Shown here piece by piece: positions 45,457 to 56,653 of a stretch of 64,000 bases of DNA. The notes beneath the pieces are model-generated. The model made no database searches, was not told the origin of the DNA, and saw nothing but the letters and a program-made list of their open reading frames with translations. The DNA is from Larix kaempferi. Taxonomy: Eukaryota; Streptophyta; Pinopsida; Pinales; Pinaceae. Made by a program: the position numbers and the translations under genes. The stretch lies in assembly GCA_027924585.1 (NCBI GenBank), contig BSBM01000076.1, positions 4,292,501 through 4,356,500 on the forward strand, given 5' to 3'. The stretch's first letter is position 1. Each line of letters begins with the position of its first letter.

Positions 45457-47468
45457 TGTAATTTGTATTTTCTTGTTTATTTTTTGTTATTTTAGGTGCA
45501 ACTACAAAAGACAAAATTGTGGAAACAAAGAGTTAAGATGGAATGTGAAGTAATCAATCACATAAAGACAAATTTTGTAAAGATAAATAGGGGGAAAATA
45601 GAATAGGAAGGGGCTTCTTGCTGGTGCAATAGAAAATAAGTATCATTTTGTATGAGAACTAATTTCCGACTAATGAAAAAGAACTATTTTGCTAGTGAAG
45701 GATTACATGGAGTCTTGCGTGAAATGTTATGAATGTATGCGCATAATTATTTCTTCCTTTGTTCATCTATATACAGTAAGATATTTCCTGCTTTATTAGA
45801 TTAATATAAGGGTATGTGAATGATTATACTGATGGTAATTATAATTGCAATGTTGTGTGTAAAATGAGTACTGAATGAAACAAATGTTGTACCAAAGTTA
45901 TCTTCGTGTAATTATTTTACTGTGATCATGGATGCTTTTCTTTCAATAAGTTAATTGTTGAAGTTGTATAAGCAATCTCAGCCATTACTCATATTTTAAA
46001 TGTTGCTCCTTGCAAGGATAGATTAGACTAGTTAGTTAAATATATGTGCTTTAGTAGAATAATTTTAGTTGATTGATAAGGTAGAAGTGGTAAGACGAGA
46101 GGTAAGAACCTGCGCGTCACTTGTGAGGGTTCTACCTATTAGTCAAACTTATCCTAGTTAGAATCTTACATTGTTAGAATTAGGGCATTTGCATTTGCAT
46201 CTTTAAATAATAAAATTTAAACGGTGGATCAAGCCGCAACCGGTAAACTAAACTCAAAACACTTTCTGCAGTAGCCGGATCGTAAACCAGATGGATTCCC
46301 CATTCCAAATGGTGAAGAGTCTACTTGGGACTTTTCATTGGGGAGAATCCCTATTGTCAACACAAGGATTTTTCCAAGCGTCAACAGAGTGTTAGGTATT
46401 CAAGGAATTGGTCAGTGACTTCAAGTTATTCAACAATAATACTGCCTAGAGCCACTTTGTGCAATTAAAACTATCCTAGGTCTTCATTGATGGGTACGGA
46501 TCCTTTATTTTGAGTGGAATTCAATGCTAACAAGACATGGCTCCACCATTTGATTTTAAGTTGGTATGATTCTGCTCCCTCCCATAACAGGTCTACCAAG
46601 CTGATTAGAATTTTTGAGTTCGGTCACTTTTTTGCCATTGTGGATAGTTGGGACTAGTTGCACTACTACTTTAGAAAGGTGGAAATTTTTTGGTCTCCTA
46701 TGTCTCGTTGGCCACTTTATTTAGCGGAGAGCCATATATGGCAGTTATGATAGGTGAAATATTTGGGAGTTTGGGACCCATTACAGTTAGGCCTTCAGAC
46801 AGAACAAATACCTTTTTCCTGGAGAGACATCAAAAAAGTGATCATCATAAGTTCATAATCATATTAGGATAAGGATAATGAGAATCTATTGAAAATTTCC
46901 CTACCTATGCCCCTTTTTCAAAGAAACTGTATCTAGCCAAGAGTATTTTGTTAGACATGTCAGGGAGAAGATTCTTCCAAATATTTTTTATCCTTCTCAT
47001 GTGTGGATGGTAGCACTCCCTACCTCTCTCTACAAATGGATGAGATCGATCCATCTACTCCATTGCGACTAAATCTGGGCTATTCGTGGGAAATATCCAA
47101 GAATTAACTTCCAGTACTCACGTCACATCACAACAAATGACCCATATTCAAAATTGGAAAGGTGCACTTTGAATATGTGTCATTGGTGGTGTACCTCCCG
47201 CATAAACTCTTCCTGAATTCTGACCTCCGTGGGTATATGAGATTAAAACTTAGAAATGTGCACCCCAAATATGGGCAGTTCTCAGGAGTCTTATTGCATT
47301 AATTCCCATTGATGTCTCCAATTCGTGGATGGCTTGGATGAAATCATGTAAAGTTGCATCCCCAAATCTAATTCATTCATAGGTAACATATCCTACATTC
47401 CAACCTTCACTCTAGGTGGCTTAGATTATTTGATCCTTTCATTTCACAACATGGGGTGAGTTGGGTAA
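45457..47468. other. Unassigned DNA with decayed coding-like stretches
   Basis: Directly after family B is T-rich DNA with a splice-acceptor-like 'ttgttattttaggtgcaac' at about 45487-45500, so a further exon cannot be excluded. Around 46285-46870 plus-strand frames such as 'MDSPFQMVKSLLGTFHW' and 'LATLFSGEPYMAVMIGEIFG' are interrupted by many stops and match no family I recognise. Confidence 0.35.
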
Positions 47469-48085
47469 CAATAGAAGGGAGGGAGAATTGTCCATTTCTC
47501 ACACTTATTTAAGTTAGGCAAGGAGGAGAAGCGACCATTTCTAGTGCCTTATCAATTTGAGGTATGGGGAGAATGATCACTAGCACTTCCTCACAGTTTT
47601 TTCATTCAAATGAAGAGGGAAAGGATAATGGGATCATTCTCACACATTTTTACTTAGAGTGAGGAGGAAAAGGGTTGGATTTATTTTTTCACATGTTAGT
47701 GGTCCAATGAAACACGAGAAGGAGCACCGATCCCTTTCTCACACCTTCGTAATTTGAGCAAGGAGGAGAAGTAGCACTCACTCGTTCTCACACTTTTTTA
47801 GTTTTGAGTGAAGTAGAGAAGTGGCACTTGATATTTCTTAGACAAGAGTAATTTTTAGGAGGGGAGGGAGAATTTTCCATTTCACACTATTCTTTAAATC
47901 AGGTGAGGAGGAGAAGTGACCATTTATAATTCCTTATTAATTTGATGTATGAAGAGAATGAGCTATCCCTTCCTCAAATTTTTCATTTGAATAAGGAAAG
48001 AAAGGATAATGGTCTCCATTTCACAAGTTTGTACCCAAAGTGAGGAGGAAAAGGAGCGATTTTATTTTCCAACATGTTATTAATT
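47469..48085. repeat. Second satellite block, deletion variant
   Basis: The same ~49-bp subunits and order as the 8590-11115 array. Equivalent points ('gggagaattgtccatttctc' at ~47481 and 'gggagaattttccattt' at ~47870) are only ~389 bp apart. Subunit 10 passes directly into subunit 2 near 47730, so four subunits (end of 10, 11, 12, 1) are missing. That accounts for the shorter period. Confidence 0.85.
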
Positions 48086-48094
48086 CAATTAAAG

Positions 48095-48175
48095 ATCGTA
48101 TTTCAATGAAGGCTAATCTTATCCCCCATCGAATTAATACAATTAAGGAGAATTTATGTGGATTTAATGTCTATC
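48095..48175 (+). repeat. Dispersed repeat fragment, inverted copy of ~4.1 kb
   Basis: Contains 'gtatttcaatgaaggctaat' followed by 'cttatcccc' and 'caattaaggaga', matching the minus strand of 4080-4135. It lies at the edge of the satellite block. Confidence 0.6.
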
Positions 48176-48179
48176 GATG

Positions 48180-49489
48180 ACAAATGATGGCCTTTAAATT
48201 TGTGATGATCTGATTAGTGCGATGTGAACAGTTCATCACAATTGGATTGTGCGAGCAATTAGATTTATTAATTGTTACCCTTGTGTGAATTCAGATGTCC
48301 AATCTACATAGGTTAATCATGGGTCAGTTTTAATGTGAGACAGCCATATGATTTCACATACTTGTCCATTGTGCATATGCTCTGAGTTGTATTATATGTG
48401 TTGCAACTCAGTGCTTATTGATCGTCGTCGGTGTTGGGTTATCCTAGGCAATGGGTATGCTTGGAAATTTAATTCGGTTTTATGGTAGTAATATTTAGCA
48501 TGTGCGAGGGATGGATTTTGGAGTACAATGTAGGATTGTGGAGCACAATGCACTCAATGGAGTCTCTGTCTAGATGGCCATCAAGAATTCTATAAAGGAT
48601 AAGGCCGTGATGAGTGGGGTGCCTGATCTGGCTGTTGTAATTGACAATGTGCCTAGACCTCTATGTGTTTTGGTATTTATTGTCCACTTTGTCTAGTTCT
48701 TTCATGTTTATCGACCTAGTTTCCGCTCTTTGGAAAGGTCTAACTTTAATGTTCTATTTGTTTGTGAATATTGTTAATGCATGGACTCATCTTAGGGCCT
48801 AGTTTCCTCTCGTAGGAAATACGGTTCTTTGTTACATCTTTAATTTTGATATGGTAGTTATTAGGTTGGTTTATGACTGTGGATAGGCTTGTCTTAGACC
48901 TCCCACAAATTTTGTATCATAGTCTTTCCCTATTAATATAAATATTTTTTAAATGTTACCATACTTACTTAAAAAAAAACTTTATTTTATATATAATTTG
49001 AAAATAATATATGGTAAATGGTAAATGATAGAGAAATGGTAGCATATTTAATATTATGAGTGTCATGCATAATTTTACACATAATTGGAACAAACCAGTG
49101 CATCATTGTTAGAAATATTTTGAGGAAGCTAAAGTCTTCATGTTTAAAGAAAATTGGAATAAAAATTCCATAATTATTTAGGAAACGTAGTAATAATACA
49201 ATTTCTCATTCTAACTATGAGTGCATTCTCACCACCTACATTTTCTTGTAAGTTGACAGGTCTTACCTAGATGTTTTGGAGATTCTATGGACTAGATCCC
49301 TCTTAATGGATTAGTCTTATTCAGCAAAGTTCTATGGACTAATCATGCATACAATCGCTATGCATAAGGCTAATTAAAGGAGCACGATGGAAAGTGTGGG
49401 ATGAGTTTATTTTGAAGGAATACAAGGTTGACGTTGTAGGTAATTGATCGATCTCATAACTTGACTCCTTAATCAAAAAATTTATAAAG
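48180..49489. other. Unassigned DNA, possible LINE-like 3' tail at 48300-48975
   Basis: The stretch ends 'tctttccctattaatataaa' and, after about 30 bp, a short A-run at 48972-48980. That ending is typical of plant LINE 3' regions, and 1418-2607 shows a similar one in the opposite orientation. No reverse transcriptase motif was found. 48980-49489 holds nothing I can name. Confidence 0.25.
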
Positions 49490-51030
49490 GGGGGCCATTG
49501 ATTTTTTCTTTAGTGTGTTGTCCTCATGATATATGGAATAAATGGGTCAACACTTTTTACCTTTATAGAATGGTGGTCTGGCATGTTCCCCTAAAAAGAC
49601 ATCACAAGAATATTTCACTCGAAATAGTACATCTAAATACACCACAAGTTTTTTTAGGTGTACAAGGGGGTGGAGGATATAGAGCTAAATGTATTAGCAA
49701 ATATAATAATAGATTACAGTGCATGGATAAGTAATTATGTTAAGGAATGGATGACAATAGAGGAATTAAATGTCTATTGCAAGAGGATTAAAATAGAGAG
49801 ACATGTTCACAAACTTGCATCAGGTTACATGGAAACTAATGATGGTGGCAACCATAAATCCTTCAAAATATACACAAACAATGTACTAGAAGTGTAGGAT
49901 ATGAAAGGCTACCACATCGTTCAACTTGGTGATATCCTTGGTGAAATGAATGAGGTAGAGGATGATGATGAATTTGAAGAACCAAATAAAAAACAAAAAA
50001 AAGGAAGGTTGATGCTTCTCAAAATGTTCTTGAACCGGTTAAAGAAATATTGGATATGTATATAGCACAAAAGAATGGAGTACAATGGGGATCACTTTCA
50101 AATTCCTTTCATTTTTCATGTGTTTCATCTTATCCAAAGTCATTGCACCTTGCACTAGAAGGGATACGATCACATATGATGAACTTGGAAATTGACCTAT
50201 TGGTTCTTGATCTATGCAATGTGGTTAGTGATTGGAGTCATAATGACTTGACATATATGTTTAGCATATCATGCAAGAATCGCTGTAATTTTTTTTTGTG
50301 TTTTTATTGTTGATCCAATAAAGTGTTACATTTTTGTTGAGGCTATGACTCATGAGGACATATTTCAAAAGAACAAGCAATTTTTTTTTTAAAATTTGGT
50401 GATACTAAAAGTTTCAAAGACAGGGTAGTTACTGTCATCGTCTTCCATGGGAAAATATCTCCAAGATAAAGATGAAGGAATCAATAAAACTCCAACCATG
50501 GAGATGATATTTGACCTGATTGAAGCTGAAGAGAAAATGCATCCTTTGCCTTCTTTTGAGGATGTTGGTATTTCATGGAGAAATAAACATCCACTTAAAA
50601 ATGAAAGAAATCTTTCATTTTGTAAAAATGTGATTGACAATTTTGTAGAGAGAGGTGGAATGGTTTTTTCTCTTTATGATGGATGTAGACTTATTCAATA
50701 TACAATGCACAAACAAAGGTGTAGATTGGCCTTTGTTGTTGAGAACATACAACAAGAAGATTATGTTCAGGGGTATTATCAAAGACTTATCAACACTCTA
50801 CGTTGGTAAATTATGTAACGTTTATAAAACTATACAATTATTGTATTGTTTCTTTCCATTATTATAGTTTTGTGATAATTCTAACTCAAAATGTCTATGT
50901 TCTTTATATTGTCTTTTATCATAAAGATGCTCAACCTATGAATATATCATTTATGGATTTTGGAGAAAATCCTCTACTTATAGATAAAGTATCTGTGGAT
51001 GTTGTTGCATGTGGCAATACACACTCAAGT
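49490..51030 (+). pseudogene. Methyltransferase-like multi-exon pseudogene (tentative)
   Basis: Plus-strand coding-like blocks in order: 49498-49640 ('MVVWHVPLKRHHKNISLEIV'), 49658-49897 ('EELNVYCKRIKIERHVHKLA'), an acidic linker ending in KKQKK, 50050-50260 ('IDLLVLDLCNVVSDWSHND') and 50447-50809 ('NVIDNFVERGGMVFSLYDGC', then 'QRCRLAFVVENIQQEDYVQG'). The order of a 'DLCN' site (where DPPW/Y would be expected) before a C-terminal 'GGMVF.LYDGC...R.AFV.EN' motif is that of permuted beta-class SAM-dependent methyltransferases. Both catalytic signatures are altered. GT/AG-like junctions near 50807, 50925 and 51028 suggest introns. An unknown protein is the main alternative. Confidence 0.35.
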
Positions 51031-51793
51031 GGTGAGTTCATATTCACATGGAATATATCAACACATTGTTACTATAAAATATATTAAAGTACTTGATTTA
51101 ATTTCCATTATGCATTCAAAGCCAAGAAGATCTTAACCAATAGTCCATCATTCAATAGATGTAATTGTTATTGTGATTGAATCACAAATAGGCACATTCT
51201 ATATTCTTATCATGTTATAATTTCCCATTGTGGTACCAAATATTCATTTCAATTTTAAATATTCTTCCAATACATGCATCTATAGGATAAAAAATAGTAA
51301 ATATTCTTATCCAATGAATGAAGAAAAATATTAAGTTTTACTTCTCTTTCTTGAGCAGAAGAAGAAGGGGTGGAATCATGAAGAAATCATAAACAATTGA
51401 CCAAGGTTCATTCACTACTCTACTCATGGCATAATGTGTTACAATGATTACCAAAACTTAACTCAATTATCATTATTATTCAACACATAGAATAGGATGA
51501 ACCATTGGTACATGAATCTATAGAAGATTGTGTTGTTGTTGGTTCATCACAAGTAGGTACATTATTAATAAAATGAAATATACCAACTTAGATTGTTTAT
51601 ATCGAAGAAAACAATGTTTTATTTTTTTTGGTTGAGAAGAATAAGAAAATGTTGAATTGTTGCAAGAGACTAAATCAATTGTGCAAGTCACTCTTTCTTT
51701 AGGTATTATATTAGAACACTACTCTTTTCATTGTCATTTATGTAATATAAAATATATAATATTTTTATGTAATAATAAACAATTTTTTTGTAG
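51031..51793 (+). other. Intron-like DNA between coding blocks
   Basis: AT-rich. It holds two short, similar coding-like pieces, around 51140-51190 ('PSFNRC', or 'HHSIDVIVIVIESQIG' in another frame) and 51490-51555 ('EPLVHESIEDCVVVGSSQVG'). They may be duplicated small exons. It ends with an acceptor-like 'aatttttttgtag' at 51781-51793. Confidence 0.35.
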
Positions 51794-51879
51794 TGGAAAG
51801 AAAAAGTTTTTATTGATTTTAGATCTCGAAGATTTCTTGTGTTATGATTCAATGGAAAAATCCAAAGCATATTTGAAAG
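51794..51879 (+). pseudogene. FCP1/NIF-like HAD phosphatase pseudogene, 5' piece
   Basis: After the acceptor at 51793 the frame reads 'GKKKFLLILDLEDFLCYDSM' up to the Copia target site. 'LLILDL' followed by a short turn matches the nucleophile segment (D-L-N-G-L in plant NIF-type HAD proteins) of the CTD-phosphatase-like family, which removes phosphate from RNA polymerase II tails or related substrates. Here the G-L that usually follows is replaced by ED-F. It continues at 56654 across the Copia insertion. Confidence 0.5.
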
Positions 51880-52192
51880 TGTTGGGTATGTGTTATATTC
51901 TTTGCATATGTGTGTGGTGTTTGTCGTCCTGGTTAAGGGATTGGGGTCTATTTCTAATATGAGCTAATGGATCAGGGTTTTGGATGTTCAAAAATACCTA
52001 CGTATTGTATTGTGAGTGGTTAATAATCATAATTAGAAAGTGAGAGGTGTGGCTCTAAGTTTCGTTGGTTTTCTTGATTAAGGGTTTCTAGGGTAACTCT
52101 TTGTGTATTATGTGTGAATGATGTGGTGTAATCTCTATTTTTCTTTAAAAAATCTATATGTTTTACTTCTCTACATAGGTTTAAAACTTACA
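51880..52192 (+). repeat. 5' LTR of Copia element (short form)
   Basis: 313 bp. Begins 'tgttgggtatgtgttatatt' and ends 'aaaacttaca'. A primer-site-like 'tgtgatatcaaag' follows. Confidence 0.9.
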
Positions 52193-52327
52193 TGTGATAT
52201 CAAAGATTGATTATTGGCTTAAGGATCCTTTGTTGTTGAGGGTTCAACATGGTTGATATATCTTGGGTCTGTGATAAACTTGGGTCCAGTGGAATATTCA
52301 CAACGATGATTTGTGCATTGAAAGAGA

Positions 52328-53076
52328 ATGGTGAGCAGTTCGAGAATGGATATTGAAAAATTTAATGGCCAGAACTTTGAACTATATTGGAAGCTCAAAA
52401 TGGAGGACCTTCTTGTAGATTAGGAACAATGGATTGTTGTAAATCCAAGTACACAACCTACTGGATCGACAAAATCTGATTGGGAGAAGATAGAAAGAAA
52501 GGGAAGGAGTACAATCCAACTGTGCTTATCAGATGATGTGTTGTTGAACATGTCTCTAGAAGATAGTACATTAAAGCTATGGATGAAGGTTGGGATTTTG
52601 TATCAATCAAAGTCCCTAGTAAAAAAGTTGTTTCTGCAAAAGAAGTTGTATCACCACAAGATGGATGATAACGACACATTGACAGAGCATTTAAATGTTT
52701 ACAACACTCTGGCAAGTCAAATAACCTATGTTGGAATTAAAATGGTATAAGAAGATAAATGTATTACATTATTGTGTTCTTTGCCAGATTCTTGGGATAA
52801 CTTAAATGTAGTGATAGGTAGTGCTAGTCAAGCGACCTTAAAATTTGATGAAATAGTAGCATCCCTTGTATCAAAAGAAATGAGGTGGAAAATAATGGAT
52901 TCCTTATCGGTGAGAGCTCACCCCCAGGAGAGAAATAAAAACAAGGGATCTAGGGGGATATCTAAGTCTAACAGTAGATCTAAATCCCCAGGAAAATATT
53001 TGAGGCGCTATAAAAAGGATTGTAGATCTAAGAATTTTGAAAAAGGGAAGGGATCTCATTATACCCCTTCCACATA
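52328..53076 (+). pseudogene. Copia gag (Tnt1-like)
   Basis: Starts at ATG 52328 ('MVSSSRMDIEKFNGQNFEL', then 'YWKLKMEDLLVD' and a stop). The UBN2-type core has 'LFLQKKLYHHKMDDNDTLTE' and 'LLCSLPDSWDNLNVVIGSAS'. The basic tail includes 'RSKSPGKYLRRYKKDCRSKN', where a zinc knuckle would be expected but only its flanks remain. One frame (2) is kept almost throughout with three stops. In an active element this protein forms the particle. Confidence 0.85.
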
Positions 53077-53129
53077 GGCGAAGATCTCCTTAGAAGAAGG
53101 AGGGTATGTGTACCTATCTTCCACATGTA

Positions 53130-53395
53130 GCCATCAAATCATGATGTGTGGTTGGTTGACTCAGGTGCATCTTTTCATATGACCCCTCATAGGGAGTGGT
53201 TTTGTGAATACGAAAAACACAATGGAGGAGATGTGTTCCTGGAAGATAATTCAACAACCAATATAATTGGATGTGGAATATTTAAGTTGTTTCTCAAGGA
53301 TGGAAGGATTAAAACTCTCCCTGGAGCACTACACATTCCAAATCAAGCAAGAAAATTGATATCCATTGGAAAGATGCATGATGCAGGTGTATAGA
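53130..53395 (+). pseudogene. Copia protease region
   Basis: 'MWLVDSGASFHMTPHREWF' at 53146 contains the D-S-G-A active site of the Copia aspartic protease intact. It is followed by 'LPGALHIPNQARKLISIGKM', the conserved downstream part. A stop ends the frame at 53394. Confidence 0.88.
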
Positions 53396-53397
53396 CT

Positions 53398-54372
53398 GTG
53401 TTTGCAAAAGAAACGTGCAAAATGGTTCAAGGATCAATGGTCTTGATGAGGGGATTTTGGAATGGAACTATATACAAACTATTGGGAAGCGCCATCATCG
53501 ATGAATGTAATATTTTTGTTGGCCTAAGGGAGGAGATAAAGAATATAGAACCCCGACTACATCTGGAGGAAGCACAATGCTATGGCATAAAATATTGGGG
53601 CATATTAGAGAAAACAGACTTCAAGAATTACAAGGTAAATGTATGGTTGCAGGTATGTTTGATTTCACACTAGATTTTGATTTATGTGAACATTGCATAT
53701 ATGGAAAGAATAACGAGTAAGATTTGCATCTGGTGCTACAAGAGCAAATGGAATTTTAGATTTATACATAGTGATGTGTTTGAACATGTGCCTATTCCAT
53801 CTTTAGGTAGATTTGTCTATTATGTTTCATTTATAGAGGATTTCTCAAAGAACACGTGGATTTATTTACTTCAAATTAAATATTAAATATTTGCTAAGTT
53901 TAAATAATTTAAGGCTCTTGTAGAGAATCAGATAAAAAATAAAATAAAGGTGTTGATGACAAATAACGGTGGGGAGTTCTGCAGGAATGCATTCGAGGAA
54001 TTTTGTAAGAAGTGTGGTATAGCAAGGTAGAAGACTAATCCATACAAACCTCAATAGAATGAGTTGTAGAAAGTATGAATAGGACACTGATGGAAAAGGA
54101 AAGAAACATGCTCAACAATGTCAAGATAGGACAAGGATTTTGGGAAGAGGTAGTGGATACATCATGTTGACAAAGCCCAACATGAGGTGTATACTGATAA
54201 GACACCCTCTATTAAACATTTGAAAGTTTTTGGTTGTGATGCTTATGTACATGTTCCAAACGATAAAAGGAGTAAGATGGATAATAAACATGAAAAATGT
54301 ATCTTTATTGGTTATAAAGATGATGTGAAAGGTTTTAAGCTTTGGAATCTTGTAACTAAGAATACTATTTAA
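53398..54372 (+). pseudogene. Copia integrase region
   Basis: GAG-pre-integrase remnant 53398-53640. The catalytic core runs from ~53755 ('FIHSDVFEHVPIPSLGRFVY', with the first Asp in SDV, and 'SFIEDFSKNTWIY') to 'NNGGEFCRNAFEEFCKK' (catalytic Glu) at ~53965. The downstream part is 'IKHLKVFGCDAYVHVPNDKR' at 54187-54372. Stops and a shift after 53880 inactivate it. Confidence 0.85.
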
Positions 54373-54691
54373 AGTTGAGATGTTGTCTTTAGAGAGGTAA
54401 AACATTTCCTAGATAGGAAGTGGCTCCACTGGAAAGGGAACCAAAGAAAATAGAGTTTGAGTTAGAAGATGAATAATTTGACTAAATAGAAAAAGTTTAA
54501 TTAGAATAAGAAGAAACTCATCCCCAATTTTGAGGAGATGGACTCGAGAAAGAAGGAAACCGGAAAGGTATTCCCCTCCTGATTTTCGATCCAGTTTTGA
54601 TTTATCTATTATTGATGATGATCCTAGAAATGTGAAGGAATTTGTTGATTAAGAGGATAACGATATCTGGAAGAAGTCCATGGTAAAATAA

Positions 54692-55990
54692 ATGGATTCC
54701 TTTGACAAAAATGAAGCTTGGGATCTAGTTGAGTTACCAGTTGGAAGAAAATTCATTGGTAGAAAATGGTTGTTTAAGAAGAAGTTGAATGCAAAAGGTA
54801 AAGTGGAGAAGTACAAATCCCACTTAGTAGAAAAGGGATATTCCTGGGTAGAGGGAATTTATTTTGGTGAAATATTTTCTCCAGTTGCTAACATAAATTC
54901 TATTAGATTCCTTCTTGCTACTGCTGCTACTTTTTATCTTGAGGTAGAGCAAATGGATGTGAAGACAACATTCTTACATGGATATCTTAAAGAAGAAATC
55001 TACATGAAACAACCAAAAGGTTTTATAGTAAATGGGAGGAAAGAGCTGGTCTTTGAGCTATAGAAGTCCCTTTATGGACTAAAGAAATCTCCAAGGATGT
55101 GGTACCAAAAGTTTGACACATACATCCTTGTATTGAGGTTTGTGAGGAGTAAGGTTGAAAACTGTGTATACTCCAAACAGGTTGGTGATACTTCATTAAT
55201 ATAGTGTTGTATGTTGTTGACATGTTGTTGATTGGAAACAACATGAAGGATCTCGGTGTTGCAAACTTCATACTAGGAATTGAGATTAAAACAGATCGTG
55301 CAAACAAGAAACTCTAGTTGAAACAAGGAAAATATGTTGAGTCGATACTATAGATATTTAGCATGCATGAAAGTAAGATGGTCAAGGTCCCTATTCTTGT
55401 TGGTGTAAATTTATCTGTAGATCAGTGTCTCAAGAAATGAGAAGAGGAAGAAGATATGTCATGAGTTCCATATGCTAGTGTGATTGGTAGTTCGATGTGT
55501 GCAATGGTCTGTACCAGACCAGATATTGCTCATGCAGTGGGAGTTTTAAGAAAATATATGTCAAAACCAGAGAAGGAGCACTAGACAACTGTAAAGAGGG
55601 TCTTCATATATTTGCATGGCCCCACAAATTATGCAATCTTCTACCAAGGAATACTTGGACTAGACAGAGTTATAGATGTATCAGTTGGATTAGTAAGAGA
55701 CAAGTTGTAGTTGCACTCTCAATTACAGAAGTTGAACACTTGGCAGGAACCCATGTAAGTAAAGAAGTTGTTTGGTTGCAGAGATTGCATTCAGGTATTG
55801 GGTTTGTATAGAAATATATAAGGTTAGATTGTGACAACCAAAATGTAATCTTCCTCGAAAATAACTCTTCTTATCATTCTAAGATAAATCATATTGATGT
55901 GTAATATCACTTTGTGAGAGATATGGTTGAAGACAAGAATGTGTTGCTGGAAAAGGTTGACACATTGAAGACTGTTGCATAATCATTAAC
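54692..55990 (+). pseudogene. Copia reverse transcriptase and RNase H
   Basis: RT: 54692-55063 open ('NEAWDLVELPVGRKFIGRKW', 'EVEQMDVKTTFLHGYLKEEI' with the first catalytic Asp), then 'SLYGLKKSPRMWYQKFDTYI'. At ~55205 the motif that should be YVDD reads YVVD, so the polymerase would be dead. RNase H: 55497-55811 ('SKRQVVVALSITEVEHLAGT', then 'SKEVVWLQRLH'). Beyond 55990 the frame runs into the purine tract 'gtgggaga' before the 3' LTR. Confidence 0.88.
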
Positions 55991-56111
55991 AAATTATGTC
56001 AGTGTTGAGAAGTTATCTTGGTGTAGAAAATCTATGGGCATTAATGCCTGAACTTGTGACCCTATCAGTACATGGCCCATTGTTATGCAAAGAAAACAAC
56101 AAGTGGGAGAA

Positions 56112-56648
56112 TGTTGGGTGTGTGTTATATTCTTTGCTTCTATGTGTGGGGTTTGTCATCTATGTGTCTAATGACCCCAACCTATCTAGTGTCCTTTGTT
56201 GAATGTGTCGGATGCTACACATGTCGCTAGCTCGAGGGGGGCGACAGTGCCCTCCTCCTTCCATGAAGTGGACATTAGCACTAGGTGTTATCCCAATGTT
56301 GATAAGAGACGAAATAAAATTTGGAAATTTTTGGGCAATTTTTAGGTTATTTTTGGGTTTTTTCTAAAAAAATGTAATATAATCTCGGTTAAGGGATTGG
56401 CGTCTATTTATAATCTGAGTTAATGGATTATGGTTTTGGATGTTGCAAAATACCTACATATTGTATTGTGAGTGGTTAATAATCATAATGAGAAAGTGAT
56501 AGGCGTAGCTCTAAGTTTTGTTGGTTTTCCCGGTTAAAGCTTTCCAGGGTAAATCTATGTGTATTATGTGTGAATGTTGTGGTGTAATCTCTATTTTTAT
56601 TAAAATAATTTGTATGCTTTGTTTCTTTGCATAGGTTTAAAAATTACA
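56112..56648 (+). repeat. 3' LTR of Copia element (long form)
   Basis: 537 bp. It has the same ends as 51880-52192 plus an extra ~224 bp (56161-56384) containing 'ctagctcgaggggggcgaca', which the 5' LTR lacks. Confidence 0.9.
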
Positions 56649-56653
56649 GAAAG

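Larger units (their letters stand above)
51880..56648 (+). mobile_element. Ty1/copia retrotransposon, full-length but decayed
   Basis: LTRs at 51880-52192 and 56112-56648, with perfect 5-bp target duplications gaaag (51875-51879, 56649-56653). The interior holds gag, protease, integrase, reverse transcriptase and RNase H in Copia order, each broken by stops or shifts. The LTRs differ in length because about 224 bp (56161-56384) is present only in the 3' copy. It sits between the two parts of an FCP1-like pseudogene. Confidence 0.93.

Noticed and set aside
46075-46220. Possible tRNA-derived SINE (A-box-like 'gtggtaagacgag', B-box-like 'gggttctacc')
   Set aside because: The box matches are weak, no A-tail or target duplication is seen, and one copy alone cannot show it is mobile.
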